Shown: positions 44,396 to 58,316 of the stretch, in pieces
Layout: each line of letters starts with the position of its first letter
How positions within the stretch are numbered: the stretch's first letter is position 1
NCBI RefSeq assembly: GCF_037975245.1
Contig: NC_092573.1
Coordinates: 14,220,001-14,284,000 of the forward strand
Direction: 5' to 3'
Length of the DNA stretch: 64,000 bases
DNA from: Apostichopus japonicus
Taxonomy: Eukaryota > Echinodermata > Holothuroidea > Aspidochirotida > Stichopodidae
Made by a program: the position numbers and the translations under genes
The notes under the pieces: model-generated
Database searches by the model: none
Seen by the model: only the letters and a program-made list of their open reading frames with translations
What the model was told of the DNA's origin: nothing

Positions 44396-45711
44396 TGTTT
44401 TGTGTTTTGTACACTAACATTTTAAAATAATTTCTTGTTACATACTCACTTTTGATGTCCTTTTTATATATATTTATATTTATACTGGAAATAAATAAAT
44501 GAAAAAATGAAATGGGAAAGGACAGTCCAATAGATTATGTCACACTGGCCTTTTTTAGTGGTGATACACTCATATTGTTTCTGAATGCGTCTTACTTTAT
44601 CCTCGTTACACAAGAACTGCTGATATCTTTGTTTTAACCGAGTGAAAGCCATTCACCAGCTAAGTTATATCTAGTTTAGTAAAGAGTTACAAGGGAACAT
44701 TATACTATACCGCCTTGAGTGAATCTAGTGCAAATTGAAATAACGAAATGCAACCCATATATATTTATGTCACATACGTTTGTAGTAACCATTGCAATTT
44801 ATAGGTAATCTGGTACTTATACTGGTCATTAAAATGCCCACAAAAAAAAAAATCCTAACTCGCCATATTTTCGACTTTGTTATGGCTACGGTCAATGGCA
44901 TGTACGTAATATAAAAAGTGTGGGCGAAGGGAGGGATAGGGGATGGAAAACTTCCCCAAAAGATTTAAGAATAGGATGTGAACCAGTATGAAAGAGCCAA
45001 TGGCTATATGTATGAGGGTGTGGCCCTGGGGTCACCGAAGGCGACGGCCATATAGAGGAGCTGGGAATCCTTCCCCGGAAAAAATGCTGAGACATAAAAT
45101 GGTTGTGCTAATAAATACTCATATTTTCTATGATGTGCACTGTGTAGCAAAATCACGTGACCTGAAGCTTTCGTCTTGACATCCATTCCGTCTTTAGGAT
45201 TGGAGGTTAGCTCAATGTTTCATGGACACCACAACAAGGTGAACTCGCAAAAGATGGTCGAGATGTATAAAAAATAGTGAATATTAGATATCATAGCAAT
45301 GTCTTTTTTATAAAGTATTGCTCCAGTGCCGAATGAGTGATAAACTTGTAACTTGTGGAGGCCCGTGTGACAATGGAACTCGGGAATCTTAAATGTGCTT
45401 AATTGATTTACTTGTTACAAAAGAACATATATATTATAATCTGTTACGTGTATGATGCTGATACAGAGTAAAGAAGTGATTATGTTTTTTTTGTCATGGT
45501 TCATGTTTCTGGAATCATTCGTTAGTTTGTGACTAAACTCCTTGTTTTGCTATACACAACACATTAAAACAGAGCTTGTCTACGCGTGCGCAAGGTGTAC
45601 CGTACGTTGATTTCGTTCATTCAACTACTTCCCCCAGTTCTCTACATGGGGCTCCACTGTTTAGTTGTAACTATACCAGTCACGTCTTTGCATGAATAAT
45701 TACAAAGACTG

Positions 45712-46063
45712 TAGTCATCGGGCTCTGTGGGTAGAGCTGTGGACTGGTAACCGAGTGTTCCGGGCTCGAATCCATCTGAAGTTACTTTATGTAAAACTGC
45801 TTTCCATTTTTCTTTATTTGGAAATTAATAGTATATTTAAACAGCAGACGTGGTGTGCGGTGCTATACGGGGTAGATGAAACACTATTGCTCTGCCGGTT
45901 GCTAAGTCGTGATATAGGGTTCAAGTCAAACTGGAGTCATAACGCTCTGGAGGTAGTACGGCATTTTGTGTTCCAATGATTCCTTGTTGTTGTCTCCCTT
46001 GATGCCGCAAAAGAACATGTGGCCTAATGAGGCGCTATTCTCCTAAATCGGAATGTATGGATG
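45712..46063 (+). mobile_element. tRNA-headed SINE, copy 2
   Basis: Counterpart of the 21,748 element: GGGCTCTGTGGGTAGAG head, GGGCTCGAATCC B-box, and the end CGGAATGTATGGATG. The body has indels relative to copy 1. Confidence 0.65.
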
Positions 46064-48802
46064 CTTTTAAAAGACATCATATAATTTTCTATTAAAATAG
46101 CGTTGAGTTTTAAACTAGCGCCTTCTTTTTTCAGGAAGTGTTCTGTATCTCTACTTGGTTTGTTTATTACAGCTAACTTGACATACTGTAGGTGGACTCA
46201 ATGCAATTGAAAGGCATCATTTATTGTTGGCCAAGCAAAAACAATTAAACATGCATGGTGTTGAACATGAGTTTCCAGCAACCTTAGCAAAAACTCATTT
46301 ATTCGGCATATATACGCTAGCCCAGTGAAACATACGTTAGTGAAATTATATAGCATGAGGGAACACCCTCATCCCCATCCCTCATTCCACCCCAAGAGAC
46401 AGTTTCGATAAATATAATTATTCAAATTTAAAGTGTTGTAATATTAGGGTGGACTGTATCAATCCATAGAATACATGGAGTTAACGCTCAGAGAGATATT
46501 TTATCATCTTCTACAATATTCAAAGTTGAACAGCAAAACTATCTATTAATCATTTTAATGCATTGTTTGAAGATTTTTCAACAAAGTGTGATGTCGACCT
46601 CTGTTTGTGCACGTCGGTGATCAAAAATGGATATTGTAGAATGTCACTGACTTCTGGTTGCCGTTGCAATCTACAAGTCAATGAGTTTACATTTTGATGA
46701 ACAATGAAAACTTTGACTGAATGTTAATTGGCACCAGATATAGCCAATACGTAATGGACACTTTTGTGGAAACAAGCTTGATACCTTATTTATACCTTAT
46801 TTATAAAAAACTGAAGAATTAATATTATGTATGAATCAAGTGGTAGATATTATACGGACAAGTTTCATTTCTTGTTCATTTCCTATTATGCCATTTGGGT
46901 TTGAAGTGTACGACAGGTTATCTTCGCTTTGAGTACTCCAGAACTCACACTGTAAAAATTACTTCCAGTCACACTATTATATCTGGTTGAGTGTCCCTAA
47001 TTATTTTACCATGTAGTGCTATTTTTTCAAATAAATTGCTAGGAAAGTCGAAATTACACTTCTTTTCCAATAAACAACAGAAGACGCGAAAGTGTTATGC
47101 ATTGTACTCAACGGATAATACCTCGCGATAATATGATGGGTAGATAGGTTGTTATGTTAAATCGCGTATGGTTTCAATCAGGGAGTTGTCCATAATAACT
47201 CCCTGTTTCAATCATGTACAAGTATTATGCGGATTGGTAAAAGCAGGGAGTTGTAACAACTTCCTGGTAAAAGTCTCGCTTTCAAAGCAACGAAAAGTGC
47301 AGATTTCAATTAATCATTGAGTGACAATTCTTAATCATAACCTATGCAGTACACTGTGATGATGTAATGGCAGTGGAACCCTAGACAGAGGTAAGTTCCC
47401 ACAAAACTAATTTATCCTTGGAAAATAGTTTTGGGATTGTTGTTTCATGAAAAACGAACTCAATAATGGGCTTTGCGAAATGCAATTATGATCAGCCCGT
47501 TCCGAATCTGGTCTTACACCCGTAAGAAGAATGCCGATAACATTACACATTCACCTGCTTTATAATTCACGACCGTATTGCGCCCCAACTATCACCATGT
47601 CTAAATGTATATACAATCTGCCCTGACAAATTTCCCATATCCGCAATACACCAGTTTAGTAAATAAAGGTCAAAACATATGAACGACCTATGTGTCCTAA
47701 TACAATAGCTTACAAATTGTTGTGTAAAACGCTCTATTGGACTTAAGCAGGTAACTCATGATTCCATTCGGTTGACAACGTGTTTACCACCACGATCACA
47801 AGTCTTGATTATGATCTAAAAAGAATAAGCAAGGACATTAAATGATAAATCAAAGTCATTAAAGTTCCTTTCACCTATTATATAGGTCAATGAATATCAT
47901 CGTCTTTAATTTCAAAAGATTTAAAAAAATACAAATTTTCGATTGAGAAGCTCCTTAGAGAGGGAGTTGTCACCTTCCAAATGAAAGTCTAAACCTATTA
48001 AATTGTTTTCTTCATAACACTCGTTGTCAATGAAGAAAATGAGCTAAATGAAGGAAACAACATCGATAAGATAAATCACAAGACAATAAAACACTCATGC
48101 GTTAAATTTTCAGGATAAATATTTACTCCCTTACACAGTAAGAACTTCCAGATGACGTGTAAGAACCAGTGGTAGATGCATTCTGGGATACATTCGTGGA
48201 GGTAACACCGTACTCTGAAGATATCAAACCAGCGTACCATCACATGGTCTTATTATAAGTTGTCTTTGGACACAGTAACATACACTGTAGGATTTCAGAA
48301 AGAAATTTGTTTCTGACCAGCTTCAGTAAGCTCTCAAAGTCATTGCAAGAAAACAGTTGCTTAAATTTGAAGACTGTAGGGCTCTTCAAAGAGATGGTTT
48401 AGAAAAAAAGTGGTTAGCGTTCAGAAATCAGTTATCGCTAATAGTATGGAATGAGATGTCCAAAATCATATAATTGCTATGGTCCATAGGACAAACACAT
48501 ATAATATAAAGGTATCGAGGTAAAAACAGAGTATCAAAGTAAGTGCTAACACGTCACATACGACCGTCCAGTCTTGGTACATTTTCTTACTATGCAGTGA
48601 AACGACAAGATTTATACATGTCGCTCATGTATGTATGGTAATTTGTTTGCTTCCAATATGGCGAAACAATGTAACACTTCAGTGTGGAATTGATTGCTTT
48701 GATTTTTTACGTAACACTGATACATTGACTCATCAAGAAATGTCCGATCTAATAAAGGTACAAAATAGAACATGATTTGATATCCGACGAAGAGCATACA
48801 TA
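46064..48802. other. Spacer upstream of copy 3
   Basis: Homologous to about 22,166-24,786 throughout; no gene recognised in either copy. Confidence 0.6.
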
Positions 48803-50455
48803 TAGTTTGAATATAAATAGCCACGTGAGCAACCGTTCTCTCTCACATATCATTCCTTTTCAAATAGGTGTGTGATTAATGGACAGGTGGTTGGGTGCAG
48901 TGTGAAGGGTGGAGTGTGAAACACATTTTTAACTCGGCGATTTTATAATCTTGTCGGTAAATCAAAATTTACCCTGGTGCTTGCTGAAGCCCCCCCCCCC
49001 CCCGGTCCCGCCGTCCCTGCATCCTGATTGTAAGCTTGACAAAGACGGAGTACGGAATTTAATTTAATTTAATAAGTGATAATTCCAACAAGGCCAATTT
49101 TGCAGACATCAACAGTACTTTGATATTCAATTCGAAGATCACGAACACGCTAACAATCATCACCTTGGTCTACACTTTCCTCCTAATGTTACGTTGAAAT
49201 ACGAGAGGTCTCGATAACTAATTTTTAACGAGACACAAGCCTGGGTTTGTTTCCGTAAGGAACACAGACAAATTGACGAGTCTAGAGATTTTAAATGAGA
49301 ACGTAAACTATATTGAACAATGGATTTCGAACCAACAACAAGAAGTGGTAATTACAAATATATAGAAAGTTAGTCACAAACTTAACAAGATAGGATACAC
49401 TTTAAAACACGCTGGTCTCTTCCAACGGCGATATCCCTTAGCGGCCACGACCTTGATGACGACGATTCTCGGTCCGTTGTACCGCGAAATTCACTGGTCC
49501 TCGACGAAGTTTCTCGCGATCCCAGAAACAGCAGTCACCTTCTTTCCGGCGATGCTCCAAAATAGAAGACGAACTTCCAGCCACAATAGAGTGAAGCACA
49601 AGTCGAACTTCTCGCCGACTAAATATTACCAGAGTCAGTCCAAAATCAGCTTTATAGCCACTAACTCCTGGCGTAACGAACTTCCTCAACGGAGACAGAA
49701 ATTCTTCACCTTCTCCGAAATAAAGACTGAAAAACTGTACTTTCACAGCAAAGTCCTCTTCAAACTTCTGAATGGAAGTGAAGAATCAATCTTGTTATCG
49801 ATATCTCAATCCCTCAGAAAGTACTGGTAGTTGAGCACTGACGATATATAGTAGAATGGTATAATATGTGTCGTCGCTTGTATTCGTTCAGAAACTGAGA
49901 AACTCTCCGATCTGGGAGGGCTTTTATATACGATTCGCCATGTCAAGAATCCTCCAGATCTTTCTCGATACACCTGACCCAGTTTCTCTATTCTTGGAAG
50001 TCCTTTGAATATCTAGCGAACGTTCCAGAGAATCCACGAAGATTGCACAGCTTACACGCGATTTCACGTAAAGCGACGTTAACCCGAGACCAGCGTGTCA
50101 TCATAAGGAATATACCAGAACAATCGTGTATTATAACATTCTGACACGGTAACCCGACCTAATTTCTCAAATACTGATTTATCACGTAGGCAATTTTAAA
50201 TACTTTCTATCATATAACATTATGTTCCTCACTAGCAGTAACTAGCGTTAGGTTACAATGGGCCCTCGTAACACTAATCAGACATTTTAAATTTTTACAA
50301 TTGTTGTACGACTAACACGAATACTCAATTAACACTCTCAGATTCTTCCTCTCCCTAGGTTACATTCATGATATGTCGAACAGGTTCGACACACCTAAGA
50401 AACTATCGATATAGCGACCACATAAAAGAATGCATGAAATGATCTCTACTTCAAC
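48803..50455 (-). mobile_element. 1.65-kb insertion of unresolved type in unit 3
   Basis: Absent from unit 2, where CATATA joins CAACATTTGG directly (24,786). On the minus strand there is a TATA-like CGTATATAAAAGCCC (about 49,925) and TGTCAG.../...GTAACA end-like positions (50,150 and 49,187), suggesting a long terminal repeat, but I found no matching target duplication. Overlapping open frames lie at 49,453-49,830 (+, 125 aa) and 49,438-49,746 (-, 102 aa) with no known motif. Confidence 0.5.
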
Positions 50456-51305
50456 ATTTGGTCAATATAGTTTACAACGAGGGCATTTGCATCGTCTGCC
50501 AATGCGTTTGGCACTCAAACATCATACGAAGACAGTTTACAATTTCGTAACCACGTTTCTAGTTTTTGATGTCACATAATTCTTGAACATCTGATGATAT
50601 ACATCCTAATTTATGTCTTTTCTTTTGGCCAGTAACTCAACACCCCCGGGAGTTGCTATCCTGGATGAAGCAAGTCAAATGTAACGTCATGGGTAGCCAT
50701 TCCTGTATGTCTACGATATGTAATCACATTTCAGAGAGTGTAAATTGTGTCTAGTCTTAACGAAGCGTTCACGAATTTAACAATTTTACAGCGGACATAG
50801 ACATCTTGTAGAAATCAATCTCTGGGAAGTTCTGTCCCTCTCTATTCATTTATTTTTGTTATCGCCAATTGTGTACAATGGTGAAGGAAGTCTCCTACAA
50901 AGTCTTAAAAAGATTTAACAAGGTAGGAGACTCCATTACAAGACTCTAGGAGACAAGGTAGGAGATTCCATCTTTGTGTCACATTGAATGTTGAGCTTCG
51001 ACCCATTGGCTAAATACAACATGTCTTCTTGTTCTGCTACGTGTAAGAACAGTTGTAGTGTATTGCCCAGTAGTGATACATTCTGCTTCCGTATGTGTTA
51101 CTAGCTTACTACAGAACTACCGTGTAATTCATCCATCACTTCAAACTTTGATAGACGTGAAGCGACAACCTTAATATCCTCCCGGTTGAATTCCAAAGTG
51201 ACAAGCATACTGATCAAGACGGCTTCGCGACTACATTCATGATTATACCAGTTCAGATATACTTGACCTCTAGTAGCCTGCTTCCCAGTGAATATAGCGG
51301 ACGTA

Positions 51306-51414
51306 ATGACTTTTACTTCAGTTCCTAAATTGATGTTAACCATGTTCTCTTATAGGCTCATTGGTATCTTTCTCATTACTGTTTTCGTTTGCAAAGCTCA
51401 AGTTATGGATGGAG
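51306..51414 (+). CDS. Copy 3 exon 1: signal peptide
   Basis: It encodes [13 protein letters not shown], the core LIGIFLITVFV, then CKAQVMDG, with a gtaagt donor. Confidence 0.7.
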
Positions 51415-51534
51415 GTAAGTTGACACTTTGTTCCCTTTTTCCTTTTGAATATTATTTGTAGAACTGGAATATTTAACAGCGGATGTGTTTATGTTGTCAT
51501 GTATTCTCCTTGTGGCTAATATCATGTATAGCAT

Positions 51535-51680
51535 TATATTCCCCTTGTTAGAGAATCGTGATACACACCTGACGATGCAAGGAGACTGGGGTTGAAAGCG
51601 GATCAGTAAGTTCGTTATTTGGGTTTTTTTTTTTTCGTGCCCAGGTTCTTTCTTGGGTGACTTTTCTTAAAAAGTATCTC
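51535..51680 (+). repeat. Single ~170-bp unit
   Basis: One shortened unit of the array found in copies 1 and 2, in intron 1 of copy 3. Confidence 0.6.
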
Positions 51681-52517
51681 CTTGTTCTGTGACAATGAGT
51701 CTATATTGCTAATGGTTTTAAAAGCCATTTTGTTTTCTTGAATTTGTTTATATGAGTTCTGCAGATACTGTGGACCGTTGATGAATTTTGAGCTCACTAC
51801 AATTAATACATTTATACTCAATCTGACGCCTTTCTCTCGGAAGTAGGAGACTTGTCACGTTTACATTTCCTTAGCTTTGGTGGTCACAACGGTTCCCCGT
51901 TTGAGTCAGTTAAAGTCACATGACTTTGGCCTAATGTAATATCAAAGGGGTTTGTCTGACTCAGAATGAGTAACTTACATGTTTCAATGCTTGAGATATG
52001 AGATGTAGGTTTTCGCTGTATTATTCTGTTGACTTCTGATAACTCATGACCTCAGATAAGATTGATAAAGTCCCTAAAACGATAACATGATTGAAAAAGG
52101 GTTTTCGGTGGGGTTGTACAGTATAACACAGTACTTTATCTTAGCAAGCGCCGTAGAAACGTGGTTATGATAGCAAAGACAATATCGCACTGCACTTTAC
52201 TTGACAATACGTCACCACGTTGATGCCTTAAATTGTTTAGATAGGATATGTTGCGTACCATCTAATTTCATCAATGGGCTACCATTGTTCCATCTGATTT
52301 CATCAATGGGCAACCATTTTTTCCACAAGGAAGTTACAAATGTGTGACATTTGATCATGGCATGACAGGTGCGATCAATAACCAGTGTTTCCATTTTTCA
52401 GAAATGAAATTCCCCGAATTGCGCCACTGCATATTCTGAAATCGGGTGACTATTTCCCAAATTAGACTGATTTCAACGGTTGTTAGCCCTGATCACTGTA
52501 GAGTATATTCGAACCCG

Positions 52518-52550
52518 ACCCGTAACCCTAAACCCTAACTCTAACCCTTG
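52518..52550. repeat. Telomere-like interstitial repeat
   Basis: Degenerate TAACCC, TAAACCC and TAACTC units in intron 1 of copy 3. Confidence 0.7.
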
Positions 52551-53174
52551 TTAGTCCCATTAATATTTTCCGATATTGTTGTATTTCGGGGAATTGCCTT
52601 CTAAGTGGGAACACTGTCACGAACCTAATTTATACAATAGATCTTTGTACTTATTACTAGGGATAAACTATACCCCATTGCCAAAAAAAAGGACCAACAG
52701 TATATGCACTTCGTAGTTTTCATTCCTGCATTAATAGAACGAAAACGTACGAAAAGCATTCCTCTGCTAAATGTACTAAAATCTTGTGAATATCACTTTT
52801 GAATAGTGCTAACCCAAAATTGCTCCCGAAAAATTGCACCCTTACACAATAATAGAACGACATGTAACTTGTTTACGACCGACGTACCACAAAGAAACGT
52901 TAAAGAACAGAAATCGGAATCTGCTCCAACTATAGGTCATTCTCACAAGTAGTATTCCACACGCAAACTATTGAAAAGTTTAAAATTTCAAATCTGCAAG
53001 TAGTACTTTTAGAGAGAATGACAATGAACTACATAGTAAGCATGAATAACAGAAAAGTGTGTGAGAGTCTGGCTCGCAACAATGACCAATCATTAAATTG
53101 TATATGTTAAGTAGTGCAGTATTTGATACAGTCCTGTAATGTCAACCTGTACTATGCCTTCTTCATTCGTATAG

Positions 53175-53507
53175 ATATTCGCATCGTGTCAGATAATCCT
53201 CGCGAGGGACACGTAGAAGTTTTCTTAGAGAATGAGTGGGGGACTATTTCCACAATCGACTTTGATGAGGTTACAACCACGGTGATCTGCAGAAAACTAG
53301 GATTTCACGGTCTGGCAGAATCGATTCAATACACAGAGTATCTTTGACTCCTCAGTTCACCGGAATGGAACATTAAATGTCCTGAGGGGGCAGAGTCAAT
53401 CCTTGACTGTGACAGAAGTAAAAGGGGGAGCATTGACATATACTCGTCCTACTCGCTCCAGCTTACTATCTGTAACCATGATAATGACCTTGGGGTCATC
53501 TGTAAAA
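53175..53507 (+). pseudogene. Copy 3 exon 2: SRCR domain with premature stop
   Basis: 333 nt. The TGA at 53,345-53,347 follows TEYL. Downstream reads [20 protein letters not shown] and TICNHDNDLGVICK; the TIC cysteine sits exactly at the canonical C7 spacing. Confidence 0.78.
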
Positions 53508-53640
53508 GTGAGTCTACATGCATGAGCGTCTGAATGAAGAATGCTCTGGGAATACTTCAGAGGATCATTACCGTATTGAAGTTAGTATGAACAAAATCTT
53601 ACATGATAACATTATCTCCTTTAATGTATAACTATAACTA

Positions 53641-53792
<152 letters not shown>

Positions 53793-53846
53793 AACACTGG
53801 AATTATTACCTTCTTTACCGCTTTCGAACCTCTGGCCATACAATCA

Positions 53847-53918
53847 GCGTCCATAGCCCTATTGGTAAGGGTGTCCTCGTACACAGCGGAAGGCCCGGGT
53901 TCAAATCCCTGTGGAGGC
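53847..53918 (+). tRNA. tRNA-like sequence (Val-like; pseudo-tRNA or SINE head)
   Basis: 72 nt folding as a cloverleaf: acceptor GCGTCCA/TGGAGGC (6 of 7 pairs), D-stem GCCC/GGGT, anticodon stem TCCTC/GCGGA (4 of 5), T-arm with TTCAAAT. Loop GTACACA puts ACA in the anticodon position, which is odd; overall similarity is to tRNA-Val. The mismatches favour a pseudogene. No repeat body was recognised after it. Confidence 0.5.
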
Positions 53919-53977
53919 TGGGAGTTTTTTCACTGTTCTTGATTTTCCAACTCATTACGACTTTCATTTTCATATAT

Positions 53978-53983
<6 letters not shown>

Positions 53984-54028
<45 letters not shown>
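53984..54028. repeat. Short AT microsatellite
   Basis: About 45 bp of (AT)n in intron 2 of copy 3. Confidence 0.9.
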
Positions 54029-54029
<1 letters not shown>

Positions 54030-54182
54030 CGCAGACTCCATTTCGTATGTTCGAATGCTTAAGTGAAAAGAAGAATTGTATAGCAAATGCGTTCTTTTCT
54101 TCTTTGTCAGAATGTCAATTAAAACATCGAAATTTATTTTTTATAATAATGCGTAGATGTTTTCTTTGCATTTTTCGTTTAG

Positions 54183-54388
54183 AATTAGAGGAAGGTCTCC
54201 CCTTGTGGATGTATTTAGTCTTCGATGTGACTTTATCCTTGCTCCTATTTGTCTTCATACTCGTGTTTGCTTATTTGGCCTACTACTTCGCTAAGCGAGT
54301 AAAGACGACTCCGTCCACCAAACTACCCCCTGACTCCAAATCCAACCCTACTTACGAGACCTATGTCACCCCAATCGAAACCACACAG
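54183..54388 (+). CDS. Copy 3 exon 3: transmembrane segment
   Basis: 206 nt after a CGTTTAG acceptor. It encodes LEEGLPLWMYLVFD, a hydrophobic helix, AKRVK, and a tail part with TYETYVTPI. Confidence 0.75.
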
Positions 54389-57040
54389 GTAAGATAGGAA
54401 TTTCTTTTCTTTACAAAATGGTGATTTGTGTGAAGAAACAAAAAGGAGTGTGTCAATCTTAAGCTAATTTCCGCTCCTAAAAAGATTAATTATTCGACTG
54501 TATTCCACTTTCCGTCAGCTTCGCTTATTCTTAACTCAGACAAAAGGATCAGTGCAATTTACAGTGCAATTATTGATGGATGGATGCATGCATGGCCGGC
54601 GATCACGGGGGTGGGTGGGGAGGACGGGGGGGGGACATGTCTTCCCAATAGTTTAGGTGGGGATATAATATCTAATATCCCCCCAATTTTAAATTTTGGT
54701 GGTATAGTTTTTATGTGTGGCTATAAATAGAAAATAATGCGTGAGATTATTTATCCAAATCCTATTTGGCGGTGGCTAAAACTTCATCCAACACATGCTG
54801 CATGAGGTAAATGACTCTTCGTGGTCGTTTCTGTGATTTCATGATTATTATCATAATGTCTGTACATCTCTTGTGTATGAGTGTAAGTACGTACAATCAT
54901 ATATATGATCCACATTGATATGGGTTCACTGGGTTTCCATTTGGCTTGTTTCCTACAAGATTTCTATCTGCAGGCGCGTAGCCAAGGGGGAAGGGGTGGG
55001 CGAAGGGGGAGACCCCCCTCGAGCATATTTTTTATGATATCGAAGTTTTATATTAGCCGTTATAAGAGGTTTTAATATTTGTACACCAATAAATTAACTG
55101 TGTCTGAATTTTCGAAAATTCCGTGACCAACATTCTTCATCATACCTCCCTCTAATTTTTGACCGGTTTGTTAGGGGTTGAAGGGGATTTTCGATATTGG
55201 TTGTCCATAGATGAAATTTTGTGCAACATTATGGGTATGTTTTGAAGTGATTTTATTATTCAAATTCTGAACAAATAATGGGTTTACAACTTTGAAAAGT
55301 GGGGCTGACGGGTATTGTGGACCGTTACGTAGTATTACCTACAAAAGCAATGATTCACATGAGATGCGATGAGGTCGAACATGATGTGTGACTGGTGACA
55401 ATCTTGAAAAGGGTTATGAATGAAAAAACTAATGGCAAAAACTTGGTTCTCAGGCAAAATTGTACATCTGTTGGTCATTTTCAAGCCCGAGAAGTGCCAT
55501 TTCCGGTGATTAGGGGGCTATCAAAACCAGAAATGTTCTTGTACGCTGCGCGCCAACCAAATGTGGCGCTCCGCTTTGATAGTAATTCGCGCCCCCGGGT
55601 AACAAAATCAAATAGCATTCCATCCCCAACATTCATTTGGACAACTACCGGTTTCATGTCTACTAAACATACATGATTCATTCAATGCTAGTAACTCACA
55701 CAGTTAATGAACGGAGGAAGTGGGGGTAGGTGACAAGGTTCATCCCTTTCCCTCGGCCCAATTCAAATCGTTCTGGCAAACAATTACATTTGCACACTTT
55801 GGAGAATAAAAAGCATATTTGCTGTCATCGGTTTGCAAACAAACTCTTTCCCCCAGTTCAACCAATACCAAGCCCTTCCCACTGCCCCCACTTTTCTCCT
55901 CCACAAATGTCTCCCAAAATGATTTGACCAAATTTGGACGAAATGATATTGCATGACCGGCATCAGATCTGGTCTTTGTTTGCCTTTGTAAGGCCTTCTG
56001 AGCCTCCTTGTTAAATGACGTCATTCAGTCAAGGGTTCAGATATAGAATAAGGTGACCATAGTTTTTTCCAGGAGATCAGGGGACATGTGGACATCAAGG
56101 GTTAGTACCTACACTGTACTTTGAATAAAAGTCATTATGATGGTCACCCAGTGTTTTGGTTGTCCCAGGTTCCAAAAATGCCGAAGGTTAATTACAAGCT
56201 ATGAAATTAGTCAACGATCTGGGTTGCCTATCTTTTGCTGTGAGTCACGCATGAAATTTATGTATGTAGCCTAGTTGTAAACAGTTACTGCGCTCAACCT
56301 AAGTTCTAGTTGTCTCTAGGAATAGGCAGCCAGACAGGCAAACTTGAACTAATTCAGGGCATTTTCCAAATTTCATGAATATTCCAGGGAAGGCACATAA
56401 ACAAGGAGACAATTCCGGGGTACCTATTAATCCGGGAACGGCATATGAAATATGGGGACTGTCGCGGAAAATCGGGGATGTCTGGTCATATAGGTCATTA
56501 AAACGTTCTTAAGCTTTCACAAACTGACCAAAACGTTTTTAACCATGTAGAAAAAGTGCAGACTACCGTAACCCCGACTACCGTAAGAACAATGGACTGC
56601 AAACTTTGATTGACCTTTGCCGATGACGCTTTACGGTCAAAAGTCAGAGATCAAAGGTCATTAAAACCAAAAAATGGGTTTATATTTGTTTAGACACAAC
56701 TGTACCATAATTAATCACGAAAACTAACTGATTCCGTCTAAGTTATCACACTTTTAATTTCTACATCGTATTACATTTCAAAGGTCAGTGGAGTTTCAAA
56801 GCTTACAAAAAACCCACTGTGTAGCAGCAAATATGACCTAAAACTGTAAAGGTCATGTTCTTCAAACTTGGTTGGTGTATGCTTGTAAATATGACATCGT
56901 GATGACATTGTACAGCCTTTGGTCAAAGTAATGACAACCGACTAAAATTCGTAGATGAAACCTGCAACTCCCTGGATCGCATCATTGTTAATGTTTATAT
57001 TTTAAAGTTAATCACAATATTTCTTCTTATTATTTTTTAG
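54389..57040. other. Intron 3 of copy 3
   Basis: No gene recognised. A possible hAT-type end, CAGGCGCGTAGCC, lies near 54,972. The second half is homologous to intron 3 of copies 1 and 2. Confidence 0.5.
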
Positions 57041-57154
57041 CATGACTACTCCGAGTATGCCTTGGTAGAAGGAAAAGCATCGGAGGAAGCAGAAGTCATC
57101 AAGATGGCGATTGTAGAAGATAAAGAGGGTTCTACCTACGCTAATTGTACATAA
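57041..57154 (+). CDS. Copy 3 exon 4: cytoplasmic tail
   Basis: 38 codons including TAA after TTTTTTAG. It begins HDYSEYALVEG and ends STYANCT; three codons are missing relative to copies 1 and 2. Confidence 0.68.
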   Translation, partial: HDYSEYALVEGKASEEAEVIKMAIVEDKEGSTYANCT

Positions 57155-58316
57155 AAACAAACCAAAATGGCGGACTACAAGTAAAACGTATTTTGTTCTA
57201 TCATATCTAGTTGGAATAGATCTAGTCCATGTACTACATAGGTTTAATATATAATGCGTATATGTTGCGTTGGGTTGTTATTTTGATCATTACATGTTAG
57301 ATTAACACATAATATATAGGCACATATAATCAACCATACAGACACCTTAATATGACACTTATGTATGCGCTAAGGATATAATCATCCGGGTTTGTTTTTT
57401 TCGATGATGCAGTTTTCACCTATATAATCTAGCTTAAACAGAAGAAGTTTTATTTCCTTCGAATTTCATGTCAGGTATATAGTTTTATCGCCTTTGCCGA
57501 AACCTTTGAGCAGTTAGTGTGAACACTTATATTTTATATAGTAAATTCCATTTTGTAAGCCTATTCTAAACAATAATTCATGACTAAAAAATGTCATTTC
57601 TGGTTTTCATGGACTTTACATAAAAATCCACACATTTAAAGGTTAAATGTTTTCAGACTGTTCGTAGGCTCTACATTAATGTCAATGTTTATACGCAAAG
57701 GGTGAACACGTCTCTCTCCTTAACTATTGCACAACGTACAGGACGAACAGTATGCAATTCACCGTGTATGTTAAACATAAATCATAGTGACCTCCAAAGT
57801 ATAGATTAACTCTATTATCACCCAACTGACGGTATAGAATCTTGCGCATATTATTCGGTACTATACTTCACTTAAATCATTTCGCGTTTGTTTGTACGAA
57901 ATTATCTCCCACGACGTAAGTTTAAAACATATAAAGGGGGATGGCCATTGACTCGTTCAACCGGACTCCCATGTCAGGTGGGGGAAGGGGTCCTCCCAGA
58001 AGCCCCCACCCTCTACCAAAAAAAGAAGGCATTTTAGACGTCATATTTGGCTGTTCATTAGGTCTATACGTGTGTTTTGTGTGTGGAAAGGGTCGTGAAA
58101 GTGTTTTTTTTTTATAGCTTGCTAAGTGTCAGTCGCATTTGAATATGACCTACGACCGCATTAAATAAGCCTATGGTCAACACTATTTGCCTAAAGCTGA
58201 GGATCCTAAAGAGGCGGCGAAACTTGCAATTGGCCATCTTCAGTATTTAGTAGTACACTGATTCAATTATCAGCAGAATATGAGTGCATGAAAGCCACTT
58301 GATGGCATTTGATAAC

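Larger units (their letters stand above)
42985..44519 (+). mobile_element. LINE fragment 2, reverse transcriptase with frameshifts
   Basis: RT blocks in order: NEFRPI (42,999), QFAYRKGLSFTDAV, FLDFSSAFNTVLPNRL, GVPQGGPLSSLLF, YADDTAIV (43,480-43,503), then the same 3' part as LINE fragment 1. Frame changes lie near 43,375 and 43,450. The FLDFSSAFNT and GVPQGG/YADD forms fit a CR1/L2/Jockey-like clade. 5'-truncated at about 42,985 with an A/T-rich tail near 44,500. Confidence 0.85.

Noticed and set aside
49187-50150. A defined 964-bp solo LTR
   Set aside because: TG...CA-type ends can be placed, but flanks CCTAA and CGGTA do not form a target duplication, so only an unresolved insertion is reported.
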